Below are positions 27,770 to 36,296 of a stretch of 45,534 nucleotides of DNA, piece after piece; within the stretch, counting starts at the first letter, position 1, and each line of letters begins with the position of its first letter. The stretch comes from Pseudomonadota bacterium (GTDB lineage: Bacteria; Pseudomonadota; Gammaproteobacteria; Burkholderiales; REEB80), in contig JAGWIG010000016.1 in NCBI GenBank assembly GCA_028873515.1, forward strand, positions 1 through 45,534, in the 5' to 3' direction. Both the position numbers and the translations under genes were made by a program. The notes under the pieces were generated by a model. That model searched no databases. It was given only the letters and a program-made list of their open reading frames with translations, and was not told where the DNA came from.

Positions 27770-29443
27770 ATGGCAACAACCTCTTTGAAACTGGTGCTTT
27801 GCTGGCATATGCATCAACCGGATTATCGAAATTATCTGGATGATACCTATGTTTTGCCATGGACCTACCTCCATGCTATTAAGGATTACTCTGATATGGC
27901 ATGGCATCTTGAACAGCATCCGGATATGCGTTGTGTTGTTAATTTCGCTCCCGTGCTTCTTGATCAGCTTGAAGATTATGTGTTTCAGTTCGATATAGGA
28001 CCGCTTCGCGATCCCCTGCTGGCTCTTCTCGGCAAGCCTGACGAAGCCCTGATTGAAGAAGAGGCTGTGGAGCGGATTCTACAATTCTGTTTTCGCAATA
28101 ATCATGCGCATATGCTAGAACCTTTCCCGGCTTATCGCAGGCTTTACGAGCTTTACCGACTGGTACAGGAAGATGGGGCTGGATTTGGTTATTTTGGTCC
28201 TCATTTTTATGCTGACCTTGTTACTTGGTATCATTTATCCTGGACTGGGGAAAGCTTGAGAAGAACAGTTCCGCTGATATCCAAACTGATGGAGAAGGCT
28301 TCAGGATATACAGAAGCTGATAGAAATGCCTTGTTGATGTGTATTGGTGATACCATTCGAGGCTTGATAGGTCGTTATCGTAAATTGGCGGAACGGGGCC
28401 AGATTGAACTTTCTGCCAATCCACAGCAACACCCTATTCTCCCTCTTCTTATTGACTTCAAGGTTGCGCGTGAAAATACACCCGATATGCTTTTGCCCAA
28501 TGCAGAAAGCTATCCAGGTGGGGAAGCCAGGGCCGTTTGGCATGTCAAGGAAGCAATAGAAAAACATAAGTGCCGCTTTGGTAAAAAACCTAATGGGATG
28601 TGGCCTTCTGAAGGTGGGGTATCCATGGCTGTTCTTGATCTTTTTGAAAACCAGGAATTGCAGTGGACAGCAAGTAGCGAGGCTGTGCTTGCCGCTAGTA
28701 TCCACCTTAAGGGTGAATCTCTTGAGAACAAGGCTGTCTGGCTTTATCGACCTTACAGGTTTTCTACCCCGCAAGAGCGTATCTGCTGTTTTTTCCGGGA
28801 TGAGAGATTATCTGATTTGATAGGTTTTGAATACGCACAATGGTTTGCTCGTGATGCGGTACAGCATTTTTTGCATCAGCTTGAGCAAATTGCCGGGGCA
28901 GTAGATGAAGGGGGTGTGGTTAGTGTAATACTTGATGGCGAAAACGCATGGGAAACCTATCCCTATAATGGGTATTACTTTCTGAGCCAGTTATATGATG
29001 CCCTTGATACCAGTGAACGCATCACGACGTCCATTTTTTCAGAGTGTCTCGAAAGTGCAGGTAAACTTGAGAAACTGGTAGCTGGGAGTTGGGTTTATGG
29101 AACTTTTTCAACCTGGATGGGTTCAGCTGAAAAGAATCTAGCTTGGGACCTTTTATGTGCGGCTAAACTAGCCCTGGATGAAACCCTTGCTTCAAAACGG
29201 TTGGACGCTATACAGGTTGCAGCACTGATGCGTCAACTTGCAAATTGTGAAGGCTCTGACTGGTTCTGGTGGTTTGGCGATTACAATAATCCGGAAAGCG
29301 TTAGACTTTTTGACAGGGTTTTTCGGGATAACTTAATTCGGCTTTATGAAATTATGGATGTGCTTCCTCCCGCACGTCTGAATGTGCCGCTTTGTTCTGG
29401 GGGTCAGTCGGAAGGTTCGGGAACTATGCGTCGTGTGACCTGA
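27770..29443 (+). CDS. Glycoside hydrolase family 57 protein (alpha-glucan acting)
   Basis: This 557-residue protein starts with the GH57 strand motif CWHMHQPDYR. E281 in MWPSEGG matches the GH57 nucleophile region and D389 in ILDGENAWE the acid. GH57 enzymes act on alpha-glucans as amylases, transferases, amylopullulanases or branching enzymes; the length and WPSEGG form suggest an amylase or amylopullulanase type. It sits between glgC and a second GH57 gene, so glycogen or malto-oligosaccharide turnover is the likely role. No Shine-Dalgarno is evident; a TACAAT at 27753–27758 is only 11 bases ahead of the ATG. Confidence 0.9.
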   Translation: MATTSLKLVLCWHMHQPDYRNYLDDTYVLPWTYLHAIKDYSDMAWHLEQHPDMRCVVNFAPVLLDQLEDYVFQFDIGPLRDPLLALLGKPDEALIEEEAVERILQFCFRNNHAHMLEPFPAYRRLYELYRLVQEDGAGFGYFGPHFYADLVTWYHLSWTGESLRRTVPLISKLMEKASGYTEADRNALLMCIGDTIRGLIGRYRKLAERGQIELSANPQQHPILPLLIDFKVARENTPDMLLPNAESYPGGEARAVWHVKEAIEKHKCRFGKKPNGMWPSEGGVSMAVLDLFENQELQWTASSEAVLAASIHLKGESLENKAVWLYRPYRFSTPQERICCFFRDERLSDLIGFEYAQWFARDAVQHFLHQLEQIAGAVDEGGVVSVILDGENAWETYPYNGYYFLSQLYDALDTSERITTSIFSECLESAGKLEKLVAGSWVYGTFSTWMGSAEKNLAWDLLCAAKLALDETLASKRLDAIQVAALMRQLANCEGSDWFWWFGDYNNPESVRLFDRVFRDNLIRLYEIMDVLPPARLNVPLCSGGQSEGSGTMRRVT

Positions 29444-29452
29444 GGATCAAGA

Positions 29453-31453
29453 ATGTCAGAGCCAGTCCATCTATTGTTCGGCGTACATATGCATCAACCG
29501 GCAGGAAATTTTGCGGAAGTCATGCATCATGCACATGAACGCTGTTACCGGCCTTTTTTTGAAACGCTATGGAATTATCCTGAATTCAGGTTTGCTCTGC
29601 ATGTTTCTGGCTGGCTGCTCGACTGGCTGGCCCAGCAATATCCTGAGGATGTGCAGCGTATCAGGCAAATGGTCGAGCGCGGCCAGATTGAACTCTTCGG
29701 TGGCGGAGATTGTGAGCCAGTACTGGCTGTAATTCCTTATAGGGATCGGTTAAGCCAGCTTGGAACTTTATCTGATCGCCTTGAGAAGACCCTTGGTGCA
29801 AGGCCGGTTGGAGCTTGGCTGACTGAGCGGGTGTGGGAGGCTACGGTTGTTCCTGCATTGAGTGAATCGGGGATTTTTTACACGGCAGTGGATGATTATC
29901 ATTTTCTTTGTTCAGGTCTGGATTTGCAGAAGCTGGATGGATATTATACGACTGAGGAAGATGGGCATGTTCTGAATCTTTTTCCGATTTCTCAGGAGCT
30001 ACGTTACAAGATTCCTTTTTCCCAGCCAGAGTTGGCCATTTCTGCTGTATCGAAACTCGCTCAAGAACATGTGGCAGCGGCAGTTTATTTTGATGACATT
30101 GAAAAATTTGGAATTTGGCCGCAGACTTGGCAGTGGGTGTATGGCGAAAAATGGTTAAATCGCTTTATTGAGGGAATATTAGCCCATCCGAATATCCGGG
30201 TATCGCATTATTTTGATTATATCAGGCAGGATTCATCCCGGGGTATCGTTTACCTTCCAACTACTTCCTATATTGAAATGAACGAATGGACCTTGTCAAA
30301 GGAACATGCAGATCGTTTCAATGATCTTGTTGAGGCACTTCGTAAATCTGGTATTTATGATATAGACAAACCCTTTGTAAGGGGGGGTATCTGGAAAAAT
30401 TTTTTTTCCAGATACCCGGAGTCTAACTGGATGCATAAACGGATGCTCGGTTTGTCCGAACGTGTCGAGAAATCATCTTTAAGAAAAACAAATCCGGAAC
30501 TTACCCTGCTTTTGCACCTTTCCCAGACAAATGATGCATATTGGCATGGATTGTTTGGGGGGCTTTATCTACCGCATCTTAGGCGTCTGGTTTTCAGTTC
30601 CCTGATTGCTTTGGAAAAAAAACTTGAAACATTAAAACCTGCTCCTAATATCGAACAGAATGATTGGGATCTGGATGGTTATGTTGAAACCCGTTTTCAT
30701 AATCCTAAGTTATCCATCTGGATTCGGGAAGATGGAGCGGCAAGTATTCATGAACTTGATGTTTATGAATTGGGGCATAATCTTGCTGATACATTAAGGC
30801 GACAACCTGAGCATTATTACCGAAAAATGGAGCAGCAAGGCGAAAGTGGATCTCATGAAGGTATTGCATCGCCTCATGACAGGGTGAGCTTTAAACAGTT
30901 GATCACCTCGGCAGATATGATAGCCGATCCTTTTCCCAGGACCTCTTTTCGTGATAGTTTATCCTTTTCTGACAAGTCGGTTCAGCCCGTAATGTATCTC
31001 CCAGTTGAGTTTTCGAGACAGGGACTTGAGTATAGAGCTGAAAGTTTACGCAAGTATTATCATGTATCCGACAATGTACTGACTGTTCGATATGAGTTTT
31101 CCCCAATTCAGGTAGAGTTCAATACGGTTCTTAATCTTTCTATGCCTTCATGTGATGGCCCAGGGGGACGTGTGATTGTTCACAACGAGATTCTTGGAGG
31201 TTTTGGATTACCTCACAATCTTAGTCTGTGCAAGGGGTTAATTCTTGAGGACGAAGTGCTGGGCGGACGAATTGCGCTTCGATTTTCAAGGCCATTAAGC
31301 GTTTCGCTTACTCCCTTTCATACCGTATCCCAGTCAGAGGCAGGTTTTGAAAAAATCATGCAGGCGCTGACAGTTTCGCTTAAGACTGAAGTGCATGACA
31401 AAGAATGGGTTGAAATTCAGCTTGTTTTTGAAAAGAAAAGCCTTGGTTATTGA
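29453..31453 (+). CDS. GH57 4-alpha-glucanotransferase or alpha-amylase with C-terminal glucan domains
   Basis: This 666-residue protein has the Thermococcus-type GH57 layout. VHMHQPAGNF lies near the start, nucleophile E125 in AWLTERVWE, and the acid D214 or D215 in YFDDIEKFG. A helical and beta-sandwich C-terminal region (DUF1925/DUF1926 type) follows, from about residue 300. The archaeal homologues move maltodextrin units between glucan chains. It starts nine bases after the first GH57 gene and is surely co-transcribed with it. Inside the gene, at 30385–30417, lies a 15-base perfect inverted repeat within the codons for the conserved GIWKNFFSRYPESN segment. Confidence 0.9.
   Translation: MSEPVHLLFGVHMHQPAGNFAEVMHHAHERCYRPFFETLWNYPEFRFALHVSGWLLDWLAQQYPEDVQRIRQMVERGQIELFGGGDCEPVLAVIPYRDRLSQLGTLSDRLEKTLGARPVGAWLTERVWEATVVPALSESGIFYTAVDDYHFLCSGLDLQKLDGYYTTEEDGHVLNLFPISQELRYKIPFSQPELAISAVSKLAQEHVAAAVYFDDIEKFGIWPQTWQWVYGEKWLNRFIEGILAHPNIRVSHYFDYIRQDSSRGIVYLPTTSYIEMNEWTLSKEHADRFNDLVEALRKSGIYDIDKPFVRGGIWKNFFSRYPESNWMHKRMLGLSERVEKSSLRKTNPELTLLLHLSQTNDAYWHGLFGGLYLPHLRRLVFSSLIALEKKLETLKPAPNIEQNDWDLDGYVETRFHNPKLSIWIREDGAASIHELDVYELGHNLADTLRRQPEHYYRKMEQQGESGSHEGIASPHDRVSFKQLITSADMIADPFPRTSFRDSLSFSDKSVQPVMYLPVEFSRQGLEYRAESLRKYYHVSDNVLTVRYEFSPIQVEFNTVLNLSMPSCDGPGGRVIVHNEILGGFGLPHNLSLCKGLILEDEVLGGRIALRFSRPLSVSLTPFHTVSQSEAGFEKIMQALTVSLKTEVHDKEWVEIQLVFEKKSLGY
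30385..30417. repeat. 15-bp perfect inverted repeat inside GH57 gene
   Basis: GGGTATCTGGAAAAA (30385–30399) is the exact reverse complement of TTTTTCCAGATACCC (30403–30417), with a three-base TTT spacer. It lies within a coding region whose protein motif is conserved in GH57 enzymes, so the symmetry arises from codon choice. Confidence 0.9.
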
Positions 31454-31530
31454 TTCAGCAGTGAAATTGATTATACTGAAAATGTTGGCAAGACGTTCGG
31501 GTGTCTTTTCTATCCAAAAGGAGTGAGACC

Positions 31531-31647
31531 ATGATTTCCGAAATGTTCTATAAGCTTATTATTATCGCTATTCCTATTATTGGTGTTTTATTCGGGTTGT
31601 GGTTTTCCAATCATTATCCATTAGATAATGCTCCTCATGATCACTAG
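31531..31647 (+). CDS. Very small membrane protein (38 residues)
   Basis: I do not recognise a family. AAAGGAG (31517–31523) lies seven bases before ATG 31531, a near-ideal ribosome site. The product has a short N-terminal MISEMFYK, one hydrophobic helix of about 18 residues (LIIIAIPIIGVLFGLWF) and a polar tail NHYPLDNAPHDH with three histidines and three acidic residues. Single-helix peptides of this size are often small subunits of membrane complexes. It stands alone between the second GH57 gene and the end of convergent queG, so context gives no partner. Confidence 0.72.
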   Translation: MISEMFYKLIIIAIPIIGVLFGLWFSNHYPLDNAPHDH

Positions 31648-31654
31648 TAATATT

Positions 31655-32782
31655 TTATCCGTCTTTTTTTAAAGTTTGGTGATGGTTCGGTCTGTGCCTG
31701 TGCGCCTCTTTATTGTCACGTAGATGACGGTTGAGCGCCCATTCAACATGCTCGCGAACAAGAGGGGAAAAATGGTCGCAACGTGTTTTCAGGGAGTTAA
31801 CTATGGGAGTGGACGAGGGTGCATTACCAAGTGCGACTGCAAGATTGCGCAACCATTGGGTATGCCCAATGCGATAAATGGCCGTTCCGGCCATGTTTTT
31901 CATGAAAGTTGCCTCATCCCAGGCGAAAAGTTCGATTAAAGAAGCCGTATCCAATCCGTGACGTACCTGGAAATCCGGAAGAACGGCTTTTTTTGCAAAG
32001 CGGTTCCATGGGCAAATGAGTTGGCAGTCGTCGCACCCATAGATACGGTTTCCGAGGAGGGGCCTAAGGGGTTCCGGAATTGATCCTCGGTGCTCGATTG
32101 TTAGATAAGAAATACATTTTCTAGCATCAAGCCGGTATGGAGCAATGATTGCTTTGGTTGGACAAATATCAAGGCATGCCGAACAGTTGCCGCAGTGTTC
32201 ATCTGCGGGAAGATCAGACGGGAGAGGTAAATTTGTGACAAGCTCACCAAGAAAGAAAAGAGAGCCCGCTTCACGGGACAAAAGCAGGGTGTGTTTGCCA
32301 CGCCAGCCGAGTCCTGTTTTACGAGCTAATGCCACTTCCATGACTGGCGCACTATCTGTAAATACCCGAAAATTATAATCCCCAATGGCTTCATGAATTT
32401 TATCAGCGAGTTTTCCAAGTTTTTGGCGCATGACCTTGTGATAGTCGCGTCCGAGTGCGTAGCGGGAAATATAGGCAGTTTCCGGTTCACGAAGCACACT
32501 CTCGGCATCTCTGGACTCTGGCCAGTAATTTATGCGGCAGGTAATTACCGAAAGAGCACCAGGAAGGAGATCTGCAGGTTTTGTTCGAAGTGACCCATGT
32601 TTTGCCATATAATTCATTTCACCGTGGAAGCCAGAATCGAGCCAAGACATGAGACCAGCTTCTTCGTTACTCAGGTTGGTGTCAGTAATTCCAACCTGAG
32701 AAAAACCAAGGTTCTTTCCCCAGGCCCGTATGTTTTGAGCCAAGTGGATGAAATCTAAATCGGGGCCAGTTTTTTGCTGCAT
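31655..32782 (-). CDS. queG: Epoxyqueuosine reductase
   Basis: QueG reduces epoxyqueuosine to queuosine in tRNA using cobalamin and two [4Fe-4S] clusters. The 375-residue product has the cluster motifs CGNCSACLDICP and CDDCQLICPW, and FTDSAPVMEVALARKTGLGW, which contains the catalytic Asp region. PYRLDARKCISYLTIEHRG is typical too. It is divergent from tsaE, and its ATG at 32782 is only six bases from the likely tsaE start. In E. coli an nnr gene sits between queG and tsaE; here it is absent. Confidence 0.96.
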   Translation of the reverse strand: MQQKTGPDLDFIHLAQNIRAWGKNLGFSQVGITDTNLSNEEAGLMSWLDSGFHGEMNYMAKHGSLRTKPADLLPGALSVITCRINYWPESRDAESVLREPETAYISRYALGRDYHKVMRQKLGKLADKIHEAIGDYNFRVFTDSAPVMEVALARKTGLGWRGKHTLLLSREAGSLFFLGELVTNLPLPSDLPADEHCGNCSACLDICPTKAIIAPYRLDARKCISYLTIEHRGSIPEPLRPLLGNRIYGCDDCQLICPWNRFAKKAVLPDFQVRHGLDTASLIELFAWDEATFMKNMAGTAIYRIGHTQWLRNLAVALGNAPSSTPIVNSLKTRCDHFSPLVREHVEWALNRHLRDNKEAHRHRPNHHQTLKKDG

Positions 32783-32788
32783 TGGATT

Positions 32789-33256
32789 ATGAGTTCCATG
32801 GAAACATTTACCATCATACGCGAGATTTCCGGTGAGTTAGAAATGCAGCAACTGGGTTCGCGCATCGCCCGGATTTTGCATTCTGGACAGGTCATTGCAC
32901 TTAAAGGGCCTTTGGGAGTGGGAAAAACCACTCTTGTCAGAGCGATTTTGCGATCGCTTGGGGTCACAGGCGCAGTACGCAGCCCAACCTATAATTTGGT
33001 TGAAAGCTATACTGAATGCGGGTTAAACTTACACCATTTTGATTTTTATCGCTTTAGTGATCCGGTTGAGCTTGAGGAAGCGGGTTTTCGAGAACTGTTT
33101 TCTTCAGATGCAGTGTGTATCGTGGAATGGCCTGAAAATGCTGCTGAATTTATGCCAAATCCGGATTTAACAATTGAAATCCATTATGTTGGCGTTGGGC
33201 GGCAGGTTCGAATAAGTACTGATCGGGTAAACCAGGATTTGCTTGATTATATCTAA
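32789..33256 (+). CDS. tsaE: tRNA threonylcarbamoyladenosine biosynthesis ATPase
   Basis: TsaE is the ATPase that supports TsaB–TsaD in making the t6A base of ANN-decoding tRNAs. The 155-residue product has P-loop GPLGVGKTT at 40–48, then SPTYNLVESY, HHFDFYRF and IVEWPENA, the usual set. The reading frame is open to a TTG at 32774, and ATG 32789 and ATG 32798 are both possible. I prefer 32789, although no strong ribosome site is present for any of them. It leads the tsaE–amiC–mutL–miaA order shared with E. coli. Confidence 0.93.
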   Translation: MSSMETFTIIREISGELEMQQLGSRIARILHSGQVIALKGPLGVGKTTLVRAILRSLGVTGAVRSPTYNLVESYTECGLNLHHFDFYRFSDPVELEEAGFRELFSSDAVCIVEWPENAAEFMPNPDLTIEIHYVGVGRQVRISTDRVNQDLLDYI

Positions 33257-33277
33257 CTATCCTGCAGGAGTGAGCTT

Positions 33278-34495
33278 GTGCTGGGAAGAAGATGGGTTCT
33301 GCTTGTCGGTTTTTTGATTTTCATGCCTCTTTCCCATGCTGATCAACTGATTAAGGCTGTTCGTATATGGCCTTCTCCTGTTTATACCCGGATCGTCATC
33401 GAGTCACCGGCCCCTATCGTACATCATCTGTTTACGCTTCAGAGCCCCTTGCGGATAGTACTGGATTTACACGATGTGAGGCTGCAAGGACCTCTTGAAA
33501 GACTTCCTGAGGCTATTCATGCCGATAATCCAGATATTGCAGTGATACGTGTTGCCCGTTTTAATCCTGATACTGTTCGTGTTGTGATGGTTCTTAAACA
33601 TCCGGTAGAACCTGTTCTGGCCAATTTGGCTCCAGTTTCTGATTATGGCTACAGATTGATACTGGATATTTATCCTAAACTGCCTATAGATGCGATAGCA
33701 CGTTTTGCATTACCACAGACTTCCAAACGTCGTTTTCAGACTCACCTAAACTCACCTGTGAGCCATAAAACCCTTTTGTCTCATGAAATCATTGTCGCTG
33801 TTGATCCAGGCCATGGTGGAGAGGACCCCGGTGCGCATGGCGTGAATGGAACCCTGGAGAAAAATGTAACACTGGCGATTGGCCGCAAACTTCAGAGAGC
33901 TATTGATGCCATACCCGGCATGCACGCAGAGCTGACACGCACAGGTGATTATTATGTCCCACTTCAGATGCGGGTTCTTGAGGCTCATGAAATGCACGCG
34001 GATCTGTTTGTATCCATTCACGCTGATTCGCAGCCCGGTGGGCATAATGTCCAGGGTTCGACGGTATATGCTCTTTCAGAACATGGTGCAACCAGTGTCG
34101 CCGCACGACTTCTTGCAAAAAGTGAAAATGAGTCTGATCAGATTGGTGGTGTGACCCTGCCAGTGCAGGATCCGGTTTTGGCGCGAACCCTTCTTGATCT
34201 GTCTCAGACAGCCACCATCAATGATAGTCTTGAGATGGGGGCTGATGTGCTGTCTGAGCTTGATAGATTCCATTCTTTACATAATGCAAGGGTTGAACAA
34301 GCCGGTTTTGCTGTTTTGAAATCACCTGATATTCCTTCCATTCTCGTTGAAACAGCCTATATCAGCAATCCAATTGAAGAAGCGAGGCTTAACAACCCAG
34401 CGTTTCAGGAACAGGTTGCTGAAGCTATTGCCCATGGGCTGTACGATTATGTCCATTCAAATCCTTCATTTGATCGAATCTTGGCAGGTAGATAA
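33278..34495 (+). CDS. amiC: N-acetylmuramoyl-L-alanine amidase, AMIN + Amidase_3
   Basis: The enzyme cuts the peptide from glycan in peptidoglycan during daughter-cell separation. The 405-residue product starts with a signal peptide that probably ends after SHA (residue 21). An AMIN domain (about 25–130) targets the septal wall, and a C-terminal Amidase_3 domain begins near 170. Zinc ligands are seen as the His in DPGHGGEDPGA, Glu in LEKNV and His in SIHAD, with the catalytic Glu in VETAYISN. The start is GTG with AGGAG at 33266–33270. AmiB or AmiC cannot be told apart by sequence alone; amiC fits the AMIN layout. Confidence 0.92.
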   Translation: MLGRRWVLLVGFLIFMPLSHADQLIKAVRIWPSPVYTRIVIESPAPIVHHLFTLQSPLRIVLDLHDVRLQGPLERLPEAIHADNPDIAVIRVARFNPDTVRVVMVLKHPVEPVLANLAPVSDYGYRLILDIYPKLPIDAIARFALPQTSKRRFQTHLNSPVSHKTLLSHEIIVAVDPGHGGEDPGAHGVNGTLEKNVTLAIGRKLQRAIDAIPGMHAELTRTGDYYVPLQMRVLEAHEMHADLFVSIHADSQPGGHNVQGSTVYALSEHGATSVAARLLAKSENESDQIGGVTLPVQDPVLARTLLDLSQTATINDSLEMGADVLSELDRFHSLHNARVEQAGFAVLKSPDIPSILVETAYISNPIEEARLNNPAFQEQVAEAIAHGLYDYVHSNPSFDRILAGR

Positions 34496-34553
34496 AGTGC
34501 AAGGAGAAAAACTTCGCTATACTTATGGAGATTAGCTCACGGTTGATTGAATC

Positions 34554-36296
34554 ATGGCAATAATTCGTGTTCTACCTGATGTACTAATCAATCAGATTGC
34601 AGCAGGTGAAGTGGTTGATAGACCTGCGTCAGCTTTGAAGGAGCTTGTTGAAAACAGCCTCGATGCCAGTGCAACACAGATTAGTGTTGCACTTCAGGGT
34701 GGGGGTATTCAACAGCTTTGTGTTCAGGACAACGGATGTGGAATGGAGCCAAATGATCTGCTCATGGCATTATCACGTCATGCAACCAGTAAAATTGCCT
34801 CATTTGAGGATTTGGAAGGTGTTGTCAGTTTGGGGTTCCGTGGAGAAGCTCTCGCTTCAATTGCGTCTGTTTCCCGCTTAAGGCTGACAAGCCGTTCTGC
34901 AGTGGCTGCTCATGCATCGGTTATTGAGGCTGTAGGTGGTCAAATCGGGACATTGAAGCCTGCAGCGCTTGAATGTGGAACATGCGTTGATATTACTGAT
35001 ATTTATTATAATACCCCTGCTCGCCGTAAATTTCTGCGTAGTGCCAGTACCGAATATGGTCATAGTCTGGAAGTGTTTCAGCGGTTGGCCCTTTCACGAC
35101 CGGATGTGTTCTTTATACTAAGCCATAACCAGAAAATGGTGCATCGATATGCGGCATGTAGTGATGTTCCTGCAGTTCGTGCACGTGATGTGCTAGGACA
35201 GGAATTTTTCGAGTCCTCTCTGGAGGTGGATGAAAATTCTGGTATTCTAAGACTTTTTGGTTATATCTCAAAACCGTCCTATTCACACGGTGGACGGGAT
35301 GAGCAGTATATTTATGTCAATGGTCGTTTTGTCCGCGATAAACTGATAACGCATGCCATACGACAGGCCTATTCGGATGTTCTTCATCATGAACGTCATC
35401 CAGCCTATGTTCTTTATTTGACCGTTCCTCATAATGCTGTTGATGTTAATGTGCATCCTGCCAAGAACGAGGTACGATTTCGGGATTCACATGTTGTACA
35501 CCAGTTTGTATTTCATGTATTAGACAAGGTTTTGTCAGCATCATCCTTTGAGAAGTCGGGGCAGGAAAGCACAGCGATCCCTTCTTATTCAGAACCAGAT
35601 GATTTTCGTCAGCGTACGATGGAGCTTTCTTTTCCTCAGGGTGATTATCATGCCCACCAGTTTCAGGTCAAGGAGGCGTTGAAAATATCAGACTCTATCG
35701 AGAATGGAGAAGAATTTCCGCTTGGTGGCGCCATTGCCCAGCTACATGGGATTTACATTCTGTCTAGAAACGCCAGAGGATTGGTCATCGTTGATATGCA
35801 TGCTGCACATGAGCGAGTTGTATATGAACGCTTGAAGCATGCAATGGACACCAGAGAAGTGCTTATGCAGTCATTATTGTTGCCCTTGCCTTTTGTGGCC
35901 ACACCTCAGGAAGTAATTACGGCTGAAACTCATTCTGAATTGCTGTCTGCAATCGGATTCGAGTTGGCCATCCTTTCACCTGCAACACTGGCAGTTCGTG
36001 CTGTTCCTGCATTACTAGCCGATTCAGATGCCATTTCTCTCGCAAGGGATGTTTTGTCAGAAATTGAAAATTTTGGTGCTTCACATGTAGTTGATGAACA
36101 GCGTAACAAGTTGTTAGCGACAATGGCCTGTCATGGATCAATTCGGGCTAATCGTGAACTGGCGGTTAGTGAAATGAATGCCCTGTTAAGGGATATGGAG
36201 GAAACTGAGCGTTCAGGACAATGTAACCATGGCCGGCCGACTTGGCATGAGTTTACGATTTCAATGTTAGACAGGCTGTTCATGAGGGGGGAATGA
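34554..36296 (+). CDS. mutL: DNA mismatch repair protein MutL
   Basis: MutL links MutS recognition to strand incision in mismatch repair. The 580-residue product has the GHKL ATPase motifs ENSLDA, DNGCGM, TSKI and GFRGEAL in the first 110 residues. The C-terminal domain has the endonuclease-type motif set: DMHAAHERVVYE in place of the usual DQHA-x2-E-x4-E, ACHGSIRA, and CNHGRPT. So it is probably a nicking MutL of the kind used where MutH is absent. Its stop overlaps the miaA start (ATGA). Confidence 0.96.
   Translation: MAIIRVLPDVLINQIAAGEVVDRPASALKELVENSLDASATQISVALQGGGIQQLCVQDNGCGMEPNDLLMALSRHATSKIASFEDLEGVVSLGFRGEALASIASVSRLRLTSRSAVAAHASVIEAVGGQIGTLKPAALECGTCVDITDIYYNTPARRKFLRSASTEYGHSLEVFQRLALSRPDVFFILSHNQKMVHRYAACSDVPAVRARDVLGQEFFESSLEVDENSGILRLFGYISKPSYSHGGRDEQYIYVNGRFVRDKLITHAIRQAYSDVLHHERHPAYVLYLTVPHNAVDVNVHPAKNEVRFRDSHVVHQFVFHVLDKVLSASSFEKSGQESTAIPSYSEPDDFRQRTMELSFPQGDYHAHQFQVKEALKISDSIENGEEFPLGGAIAQLHGIYILSRNARGLVIVDMHAAHERVVYERLKHAMDTREVLMQSLLLPLPFVATPQEVITAETHSELLSAIGFELAILSPATLAVRAVPALLADSDAISLARDVLSEIENFGASHVVDEQRNKLLATMACHGSIRANRELAVSEMNALLRDMEETERSGQCNHGRPTWHEFTISMLDRLFMRGE

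Noticed and set aside
28301-28774. 157-residue minus-strand frame inside the first GH57 gene
   Set aside because: It lies opposite the conserved GH57 frame and has no recognisable domain.
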